Of a DNA stretch of 64,000 nucleotides, positions 24,401-35,700 are shown piece after piece. Source of the DNA: Pristionchus mayeri (taxonomy: Eukaryota > Nematoda > Chromadorea > Rhabditida > Neodiplogasteridae); contig BTRK01000006.1 of NCBI GenBank assembly GCA_036245805.1, positions 56,785,257-56,849,256 on the forward strand, written 5' to 3'. The stretch's first letter is position 1. Every line of letters starts with the position of its first letter. Position numbers and translations under genes: made by a program. The notes under the pieces are model-generated. The model had not been told where the DNA came from. It was given only the letters and a program-made list of their open reading frames with translations, and did no database searches.

Positions 24401-26745
24401 CACACGTATTGGATGCATCAGAGACCCACACCATTTTCATTCTTGTCGCCACTCTTTTCGTAGCAAGATATTTTCTTATTATTGGTTCGAAACCCAACAG
24501 TGGTTGAATTTTCACATTTTAAAACGAATTTCCGGCGCTGAAGTGAGCGTGACTCCACTGTGCTATGATCTGCCTCAATTCTTCCGGTTTTCCTCCTTCT
24601 CCTCTTGCATCGCTGACACCATATCCCCCTCCCCTTCCTGTCCATCCTCTTCCACCCTCTCCCACCATCCCGCCTTCCTCTCCCCATTTCCTCTCTATCC
24701 CATTGCCCTCATCACTGTCGTCGACGATAATCCACGAGGGACGACTCGCGAGTCTGATTCCCCCATCCCATTATTCTGTATATCTCATACTTTGGTAATC
24801 CATGCCTACCGTACACCCTCAAGTCTGTCGATAGTCGAAAGTAAACGGTATGCTACTTCATATCACAGCTAGACGTCTAGTGTGTCGAGACTCCCCGCCG
24901 ATGCTCGAATCACTCAAATATTGAAACGTGGCTGGGTGTCGGATTTCAATATTCTGACCAGAGAGAACGCATGTAGGCGAGATATCTCTAGTCAGGGTTC
25001 ACTCAGTTCTCAATCCCAACCTCTGTTCGACGCGCGTATCCTCTTATCTCTTCATAAGAATTCAAGCAATAAAATTGTAACATGATATTTATCATGCAAA
25101 TTCTCATTTCTTTGTTCTTTTCTCTCACGCTCTCATAATCAGAGCTGTTATGTTTGCATACATTTCATGTTTCTTGTTACTTTTCGCGCACTACTCTTCA
25201 TCGACTTGCCTTGACGTAGTCTGTCGACGACAATTCCTGTACTGTCGTTTGTCTCGCGCTCTCTCTATCGATCCCCCTCCTTCTGTATCCCTCACTTCTT
25301 CGTTCTCCCCTTCTCCTGCTCACACATATACACACACGCTCGCTCGCTCGCTCTCGCTCATCCACAGTATGTTGTGACGCATCCCCAGCCTTCTACGACC
25401 ACACACATACACTTTTTCCCGCACAGTCTAGGTTAGGTTCAAGAGCGTTTTCCTCAGAAGATATAAATATAGAAACGAAAAAGCGGCCGAAATAGCCACA
25501 GCGCACACCAGGAATAGGCGCGCGCAGCGATATTCCCAGCACCCCGTCATTCCTCCCCCTTTGCTGCACATTCTCTTTGCATCTCGCCCCGCGCGCGAGA
25601 ATAACTCTCCAGAATCCTCCGCCTACGGCCACAGCAGATGGCCGAGAGCAACCTGAAGGATCATGGTGGTTCAGCACAGAACTTGGTCTACTCCATCTCT
25701 CCGGAGCTGTAATTGTTCGATGTTCGGATGTTGCCTTTAGAAATCAATTCGGGTCCCCTCTCTATCTCTTGTCAAATTGGGATCAATCCGGGGGTTTTGA
25801 CCTCCCATATCTATTGATTACTTTAAAGACCCAAATCCATCCCGAACACCCATCCTCTGTCCATCGCCTTTCCAGTCATTCTCTCGCTCAAGCATATTTC
25901 TTCCTGGCATACCACCTTCCATTTATTGCGACGATTCTCCCGTTCATTTCATGACTATCGTACACAAAGAAAGTCGATGGATCCATCGTTGTCTTTCTCT
26001 CTCTCCATCTCTCTCGCTCGAAATATCCGTCCATTTATTGAGAGTGGGCGTTGTCTGGGACGATTGTCTGTTGTTTCGCTCCTCATCTCAAACAAACACC
26101 TCGCGAGTTATCACTTAGAGAGCACCTTGTTTTTGTATGTTTCTGTCCAACATTTTCACGAGGAAAAAACGGGTAATGGAAGCTGCCTAGAGTGATGAGG
26201 CGAGCGTCGGGGCGTGTTTCTCATGGGTTTATCCTTCACACTTAGCATACGTCTAGCCCTCCTCCACCTTTCTCTCGTCCCTTCCCTTCTTCCTCTACTT
26301 TTCACTTCCCATTTGCATGCCTCAGCGATCTCCTCCCTATTCTCTCTCTCTACTTCAATTCAACCTGGATGAAGCTATGATTCCGCGCATAGGAGAAGGA
26401 AAAAATATATTCGTGTTGTGCTTGAATTTTTGGTGTCAGCAAATTATGTGCAATGCCAGATAGTAATTCATTCACAACCGAATCTCAGCAATTTGAGCTC
26501 AATGCACTTTTATTTAAACAAATCTCATATTGCATCTAAAATTGCGACACTAATGCGGAACATTCATCTGCGGTCTATGGCATCTCCATCTCCAGCCCAC
26601 CCCTTCTTAGTCTACCTCATTCCTATCCCGGGCCCTCTCTTGCCCATCTTCCGCTTGTCAGATCGAGAGATCGAGAGGACATCCTCCTCCCCCCCCCCTC
26701 CTTCTTCTCCAATCGAATTACTCAGTAAAGAGAAAGCGAGAGGAC

Positions 26746-26799
<54 letters not shown>

Positions 26800-29700
26800 C
26801 AATTTAAGTAGTAGAGGATAGGCACGGGCATCATCATCATCATCTCCTCTCACCATAGTCCTTGGTTATTACCGTAGTACATCGGTGATCGCACTTCTCA
26901 GTCATCATCATTAGCTTGGTCGCTGATATAGATGGGGCATACTTCCCTCCTGAGATTCGCCCGTATCTACAATTCCCCCACCTGCGCTCCTCTCAGAGAA
27001 AGAGAGTGAGAGAGATGCAGCAATGGACAAGGCCCTTTCTCCCCTCCCTCTTCTCTCTTAGTCTCAATCGCGTGTCAATGCTGCACTACGTGTCCGAATC
27101 TGCCTTGCAGTAGTGTTGGTTTCAAAGCTGAGGGGTCACTCTCTATATTCATCGTCTCATCTCACTGTTATTACTAGGGTGGGGAAATTCCGATAATCCT
27201 CTCTTCATTCACCATACTCTATCTCGATCCCTCGCGTAGTGATAGAGCCTGAGAACAGAGGAGACAGTTGCCGGCATTTCGCACCCTATTGTCGAGAAAG
27301 TGTGAGAAATAAAGAGAGTAGTGTCCAAATGGTTCATATTAATTACGCATCTATACATTTTATGGTTACGGGGCGCTTCGCGTAGATTTATTATTATAAT
27401 ATTATTATTATTATATTATTATAATAATATTATTATTTATTATTATTATATTATTATTATTTATTATTATTATTATTATTATTATCATAATTAGACCCCA
27501 ATTGCAGACCCGCAGCGATCATCGTGGAAAATCGACGTCCGAGAGATCGTCGATTTCGCGGACGAATCATCCCCATTTCGGTCAGTTCATTCAAATCAAT
27601 TGATACCTTTACTCCATCACTTCCCATCCTAGACTATTTTGCAAACATAATTGAACCCTCGATTCATGTTAATTCATAATTTTCCTGTGCATGAGGAGAT
27701 ATCTCGCCATGATAGAGATTATTCATCTCATTCAGGGTCATTTCGGTTACGTCCATAGTTTCGCTTCGTCCTCGTTTAGATCCCAAACTAACTAGAAATC
27801 ATTCGAATTCTTCTGGGAAATTCTGCTCCTGTTCTCTAGTATTTACACTTGGAAGTTGCCTATTTCTAGAATCCGCACTCGAAATTCACATTACTATCTC
27901 GCGAATTCTTCCTTGAATTTCTCCACATCTCTGTCCCGCGCAATCATAAACCGTTCCGGCTCCTGATATCGTTAGCACGGGGCGATCTTTGATCTTCGAT
28001 ACCTTCTCTCCTATTACCGTTAGCTCCCTTAAAAGACATTACTTACTCACTACGGGGGTCAGTATAAAGTTGCTAAAGAGAGAGAGAGAGAAAGGGAGGA
28101 CTCATTCCCCTTCTTCCCCATCCTCCTCCTCTCATCTTCGTGTCTCTTCACTCTACTCGCGTCTTTACGTGAAATTCTCGTTAGACGAAGCAGGACGAGA
28201 TAGGGAAGAGGGTAGGCGAGTAGGAGAGTAAGCAGCTTCTGGTCAGAGCGCGCGCTCGGGCTATTACTTGTAATGGGCTCAATTAGATTCGTGCACTAGC
28301 ATCCGTTCGAGATCGAAGAATCCTCCTCTTCATAGGCATTATCCCTGCCGCATCCATTTACCCCCTTCTTCCCTTTCTCCTCCTTCTCGAAAGTTAGACA
28401 GGCGCATACAGAATGTAGGCGAGAGGCGTCGACAACGAGTCGCGAAAGGAGAGCCCCCCCCCCCTTCCATGCTCCCGTCCTTCCCCTCCTCCTCACTCTC
28501 ATTTATTGTCTCCCTTCCCCCTTTTCCGCCAGTCTTTCCGCGTACAGTCCAGAGAAAATTCCCACGATTATCCACTCAATAATCATTCGGCCGAGCAATT
28601 CCCGTCGCCTCATCGAACCCATTTAGACCTTGTGCGTCTGATTCTGGACTCTTCTCAGATGTCAAATTATTCTGAATCTTGACGCATTACTAATTATTCG
28701 AATCCCGTTGAGCATTGCGTAGATAACTTGACCATTGTGAACTCTTCTCAGAGCTCTTGTCCTAGATCCCTCTTATGAAATTCACCATGATAACTCAAAT
28801 CACGAGCTGCACTTTGCTATCCGTTGCACATTGTGTGAATGAAAAAGGAATCGTTCTTTGTAGATTTCGAGTTGCTCTTCGACCTCTTCATGGAGTCGGT
28901 CAAGGAGGGCAACATGGAGGAGATGACGAAGGCGCAGCAGGAGGCTGCCTTCGACGCTGCCTTCAATAATGCTGTAATCTCCTTTTATTTATTTATACCA
29001 CATCACGTATCAACTGAGGGAGTCAATGAGCCACAAGTTGCAAAAGCTTGAACAATATGTCTAAAAAATTCAGTTTTTATTTTCACTGCGCGCAAAAGCG
29101 CAAATAGATACGTATTTATCAGCAAGCTGTGTGATACAGTTGCCTCTGCTCCTATTGAGGTTTAAAAATTGTTCTTATTTTTTGGAAAATAATTTCAAAC
29201 ATACCCTACATTTCTCTCATTCCAGGTCTTCAAACGGGTACTGCGAGATCCGCAGCTACTGGCGCCTTTTCAAGTGTGTTTATTTAATAATATATATTGA
29301 TTTCAATCCCGGGAAAGCTCATTTTTTTACATTTCAGGCTTTCCTGGAGCAGCAATTTTGCGCCGAGAACGTAAACTTCTATACGGCAGTCGAGAAGTAT
29401 CGCAAACTATTCGAGAAGAACACGAAAAATGCGGTTAGAAAGTTTAAAAAAAATAGTTCTATATGAGGCGAATCGCGAGAGAATCGACCATTTTAGGGGA
29501 TTAGCGGCGGTAGGAATCAAGTTTGTCCAATCCCGCTATAATTTTGGTTATAAGTATTTCAAATGACGCTCGTTCAAACTGCGTCATCAGAATTTAGATA
29601 TCTGCCGTCATCGTTGAGATTCAGAAGGCCAAACTTGGGACTATCACTTTTCGGCACTCAAATCGGGCACACTAAAATGATCATATCTCCGTTTAAAATA

Positions 29701-32700
29701 AAGATATCAGGCCGTTCTTTATTTCAAATGAAAGCTAACATCATGGACTATAACGTTTATGTTGACGTCACCATTCCATGTCCTCATCCTTGTTCGGAGT
29801 GGTCGGGTGCACCAAAAGTGACATAACTTTGGAAATCGGAAAAACGTTCTGAGTTTTCATGCTAAAGTTGTAGTACATATAAGTGTTTCACTTCTCTCCA
29901 AAAATTAGAGAAATCGGAGTATACACAAAAAAATAGCACACTTTGCCGTGTAGAGACCTGAAAATGAGTACCAGGCAAGAGTACTTCCGTATCTTCAATT
30001 GCCCAGATTTGGGCTCAAAATCGTTCAAAAACTTCCAAAACAACATTATTTGTTAAATCCCCCATGATATAACAGTTCCTTTGGTCAAAAATTATCATCG
30101 GACCGAAAATTTGAAAACCGATATTTTGACCCCTATCAACTTGCGGCAAGGGTCCAAACGCACTACATGGATTTAAAATGATGTAACTACATTCCTCGAA
30201 ACCGCTCAGAACAAATGGGAGCCTGAAAATGTGATATTTTGACAGAGGGATCCAATGAAAGATGCGAAACTGTATTTCAAGACGATACCGAGATAGAGAC
30301 CTGTGCTATGGCTCAAAATGAAGAGAATGAAGAGCTAAACATTTCATCTGTTGAAAGTGAACCTAGAAGTTAGCTGAAAACGACGGGAGACGCGCCCTGG
30401 GAGCGCTAAATAGTGGGGAGGGAGAGGGAGGTCAGGCGGCGAGAGCGCCAGACGGTTAGAGCACGCGCTCTCGGGGGAATATCGCCTGTTTCTGGCTAAA
30501 GTCTAGGCTCTGTAGATCGCTTCAACGACAAGATAGAGACTCACTTTCAACAGATGAAATGTTTAGCTCTTCATTCTCTATATTTTGAGCCATAGCTCAG
30601 GTCTCTATCTCGATATCGTCTTGAAATACAGTTTCGTATCTTTCATTGGATCCCTTAGTCAAAATATCACATTTTCAGGCTCCCATTAGTTCTGCACGGT
30701 TTCGAGGAATGTAGTTACATCATTTTAAATCCATGTAGTGCGTTTGGACCCTTGCCGCAAGCTGATAGGGGTCAAAATAACGAATTTCAAATTGTCGGTA
30801 CGATGATAATTTTTGACCAAAGGAACTGTTATACCATGGAGGGTATCAACAAATAATGTTGTTTTGGAAGTTTTTGAACAATTTTGAGCCCAAATCTGGG
30901 CAATTGAAGATACGGAAGTACTCTTGCCTGGTACTCATTTTCAGGTCTCTACACGGCAAAGTGTGCTATTTTTTTGTGTATACTCCGATTTCTCTAATTT
31001 TTGGAGAGAAGTGAAACACATATATGTACTACAACTTTAGCACGAAAACTCAGAAGGTTTTTCCGATTTCCAAAGTTATGTCACTTTTGGTGCACCCGAC
31101 CACTCCGAACAAGGATGTGGACATGGAATGATGACGTCAACATAAACGTTATAGTCCATGATGTTAGCTTTCATTTGAAATAAAGAACGGTCTGATATCT
31201 TTATTTTAAACGGAGATATGATCATTTTAGTGTGCCCGATTTGAGTGCCGAAAAGTGATAGTCCCAAGTTTGGCCTTCTGATTCTCAACGACGACGACAG
31301 ATATCAAAATTCTGACGACGCAGTTTGAAAGAGCATCATTTGAAATACTTATAACCAAAATTATAGCGGGATTGGACAAACTTGAAGGGAGTGGTCGATT
31401 CTCTCGCGATTCCTCTCATATATTACCAAACTATGGGAACTGCTAGGCACCCAAATTTAGCAAAACGGTAGCTTATCGATAATCCCGCTCCAGTTCTTTA
31501 GCTCTTTCGCTGCACCAAAAGCAATCAGGAGAACGATGTTCATATTTCATCCTAATCCCTCTTTCTCATGAGTATATGGAGTCGCTTAGAAACATCGGAG
31601 CAGCCGGAGGTAAAATTACGGTAGCCACTTGTGAGAATTTCTCAAAGTGCAATGCGACTCGAATTCGGCGAGCTCTGATTTCTGTGCATTGATGAGACTT
31701 CCTAGAAGGAACTACTGAGTCATGTTGCCCATCTCGACTGGAGAAGGGGCTGTAGATTGATGTTGGCCAGGCTTAAATTTTTGGCGCATAGAATCTTCTA
31801 TCGACGTTTTTGCTAAGAGTCTTCTGTTGCAGATATATTCTTTGATCCCGCTAAGTACTGAAGTCTTAGCTCGCACTCTCATTCATTTGGCCTCTTCAAT
31901 GATCATAATCCCAGGGAAATCCAGAGAGAGGGGAAGGACGAGGGAGGGGAAGAGAATAGGGAGGGAGGGCGATTATCGGAATGAGAGTCATTAAAGGCAG
32001 GCGAGGGAGAGACTGCGGGCAAGGAGAAAGAGGCGCTAGAGGGGGGACACGACGAGAAATGTCGTCAACTCCCCGTCTCTCTCTCTCTCTCTCTGAGCAG
32101 TAGCCATTAGCATGGCCGACGCCAGCAGAACACCATGAATATGGAAGAAGGGCGTCAAATGGGGGAATTCGCTGAGTGCACGACGGGTGTGCATGCTTCA
32201 TTACGAATAGTGGTTGTTCCTGAAAATGGAGAGATTGGAAAAACGAAGTACTGTGAGACCAGAAAGTTTAGCTATTGGTGTTGCGATAGGTGTATGAGAA
32301 TCAAGTGAAAATCAAACGGAGCAATACGATAATTGCTCAAATAATTAAGGAATAAAATTTAAAGATAAATGTTGCAGATACACGAGCGAGTCTCGACTGC
32401 GAAGAAGATCTACGATCGGCACTTTGCACCGTGCTCGATAGAACCCGTCAACGTGGACAATGCGACCAGCAAGAAGATCCGTGACTTGGTATCCTCCGAG
32501 ACCTTCCTCAAGAGCACCTTCGACATCGCCCAGTACCAGGTACCAGACTACCACAGAACCGCCGTAGTACCAGACTACCATAGTGAAGGGCACCACAGGA
32601 CTAGGCTATCACAGTCCCGAACTATATCATCTGAGTCCCCTTCAGATCTTCCACTTGCTCAAGTACGATTGCTGGCCGCGATATCTGCGTAGTGGAGGGG

Positions 32701-35700
32701 TTGCACCTCAATTCACCCCAGAAGAGGAGAACGAGTTAAGGAGGCGGTTGTTCGGTACGTTTCCCTTATTTCCGGTACGCAATGAAACAAAATGGCAACA
32801 ATAGCGTCATTCTCCCCTCATTATTTTATACCCGCATTTGTCCAAAATGCTTTTCTATCATTCCACCTCTGATTGGAGCCCCAGAAGAAGGAGGAAGTAA
32901 ACGAAGGCCAGGGAAAGTGAAAAGAGTGCGTCGAAAACACAATTGAGGGAGAGAGCGAGAAACATCGCGAGGCCCGCGGCCATCATTTCAATTACGGGGT
33001 TTTTCCTCAGGGGATGGGGCTGTTCCTGAAAGGCAAGTGTATTCCGGGGGCATTATCAGGAACAAATTGAAAGGCATTTTCACCAAGAAAATTAATTCAG
33101 TGCATCATCATTCCACTAAAACAGAAAAGAAGTCAAAGTGGTCTGTCAGAAAAACTTGAGCTTTTCCTTGATAAATGTTGTAAAACTGTAACTGAAAATG
33201 GTTTCCTTTTTCAGCTGGCGAAGAGGAGTCAGAGAATGACATCCCACGAATGAACTTGGGGGACAAGGAGGACGACAGCGGGGAGCGGGGTAAGGACGGC
33301 TCTCCGCCGCCTCCCACCTCGCCAACCAAAAAAGGCATCAAGGGACGATTGGAACGACTTGCGGGCAGTCCATCGGCTAGTTTCCTTCTTTTTTTCCATC
33401 ATCTCCATTTTGCAAGCTTACTGCCTTGATAGTGTGAAGAATGAACGGGCGAATATTCGAATTTCGAATTTTAGTTTCTTCTCTAGCTTGGTTGAATGCT
33501 TGATCGGCCAACCTGCGATAGGCATGACATTTGGAAACAAGTGAAGTGTGAGACAAAAGTCGTTTTCCGTTTCGCTGGTTTTGAAGAGTAGCTGCGCACT
33601 TGAGTGCGGATTTGAGTGAAACGAAGAGCTGCTCTCAAGGAAAAGTCACACCTGCACGACTGCAAGTGGGGGCACGAGACTGAAAGCCTCCACTCGAGTG
33701 AGAAAGGATAAGGATGAAAGGGTTCATCGTGTCTTTGCCACGCATATTCCATTCGCCCTTTCCTGACTCCAGTTTCGACATCGATTCAATTAGGGAAGAG
33801 AGTGAGGCGAATGAATTATACGAGTGTCGCAAGAGAACAGCAACAGGAAATGTTTAGAAATAAGACACATATTCGAAAAATTCAATTTTCAAAATTTAGT
33901 GAGATTTACGTGAATTAATAGTCCGAGATGTTAATAGCTAGAACCTCAAATACAACAAATCTATTGTTTTCTTTCAGGGTAAGAGCCGGATCTGGTCGGG
34001 CTTCGATCGATTTTCGAAGAAACTGCGACGGGGCCAGGACCAGAGCCAGTCCACCTCCGGTGAGACAGAGAGTATAATGGTGAAACCCGCAGTACCACGG
34101 TACCACGGAGCGTGCCGATGAGTTGGAAAACTTTTCTTGGAAAGGACACAAAAGAAATAAATTGCTAGTCAACTAATTGTTCAAATCTTGACAGTTCCTT
34201 TCCCAGAAAATGTTAACCATCAGTTCACCTCATGGAGTGACGCTGGTTCAATAGAGTTCGATATTCGCATCACTGTCTCGTCTTGTCGCACCACCACACA
34301 CTCGAGAGAGAGTGTACAGAATGAAGAGACCGTGGTATCGCATCTCGAACTCTATGGTTCAGGCTCGCCGCTGACCTCCTCTCGTTCAGTGCAACGAACG
34401 GGCTCGGGCAGAAAGACGGAGCAGCCGGTGAGAAGGAGCTACTCGAGTGAGATAGAGAGCACCACTGATGGGCATGAAGAGAGGGTGAGGATGCGAGCAT
34501 GAGTCAAGAGGATAATAGGATATCAGAAAGAACGATTTGTATGACAACTTCGGCTTCCCTTGGCACCACACTGATAATGGGCCGTGTAATTAGAACTTCT
34601 CAATTGATACAATTGATACTTGAATATCACAAGTGCAATGACTTTTAAAGTCGGCAATAAATCACTTGATAGTGAAATATTAGGAGACTGATCGATAGCG
34701 ATTGCATGGCCTGGCATCTCTCTCATTGCAGATGTCTAATCGGGGTGCTTGGCGCAGTCCGCACTTCGTCACCAAGTACTGCACTCTGATGAATGGGGAG
34801 TGCATGAACGAGAGAGTCGCCCTCGACGATCCCGTCAGTTATCAGATCACGTTGAAATGAACCACGAATGAAACAGTCGGCAATACCGTTCCTCTCACCG
34901 CTAGTACTAATCTTCACTAGACTTTGAATGGTGAAGAAACTTGTTATAACATTTTGCTCGTAATTAGTTACGAAAACTCATTCGTAACACATCACGAACC
35001 AAGTGAGCGGTTACGAGAGTTGTTGCACGAAATTAATCAAATATGTTTCACTGCAAAAAGACCTCAAATGCGTCAAAAATTGCGCTCAATTTCGTAACTA
35101 GTTACGAGATTAATAAATAACTAGTTACGACGCCGCTTCAATAACTGTTGGAAATGAAAATGAGTTGTTAGAAAATTCCTTCATAACTGGTCATTTTGTT
35201 ATTGAATGATTACTTTTCAAAGTCTAATCTTCACACAATTCAAATAGCTTGCAAAAATTTAGAAAGAACGCAAACAGGGAAACAGTACGCGCGTGCATTT
35301 TAAAAGAGTTTCTGAAATACTGGCACTCCACACCTGGAAGCCATAGATCAGTTGGACGACAGAGAGAAGGCAAGATAGTGGATGCATAAGCAGCTCACCT
35401 TTATGAATGGGATGCTAACAGTTTTTCTCTGACTCTCATCATTTGCGTACTCTCTAATGGACTCTAACCATCGAGAGATCGAGCACGAAGAAGAGACATA
35501 CGTTCGCTTTCCAGAGCATTTCGGTGGGCAAGTGGACGCAGCAGATCGCGACGACGCACGCAATGGACAAGCGGTGTACGGAGGCAGTGGATGCACAGGT
35601 GAGCACAGAGAACCAAAATGCAAAAAAAAAAATTCCGAAAAGAAATAGTTACCAACTTTAGTGTCAGGTCAACAGTGCCAGAAATATCACAAAAGAAACT

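Larger units (their letters stand above)
22006..27507. other. Large RGS-gene intron, no other gene supported
   Basis: A 5.5-kb intron between two phase-matched RGS exons. It is pyrimidine-rich on the plus strand, with poly-C tracts, a (GA)n microsatellite, an (ATT)n microsatellite near its 3' end, and fragments of the dispersed TAGAGTTCGAAATTCGGG family near 23.64-23.70 and 24.06-24.15 kb. Open frames here lack coding features. Confidence 0.55.

Noticed and set aside
29563..29826. An 87-codon gene, repeated at 31076-31288 on the other strand
   Set aside because: Both lie in the arms of the long inverted repeat; they are the same sequence read twice, with no recognisable domain.
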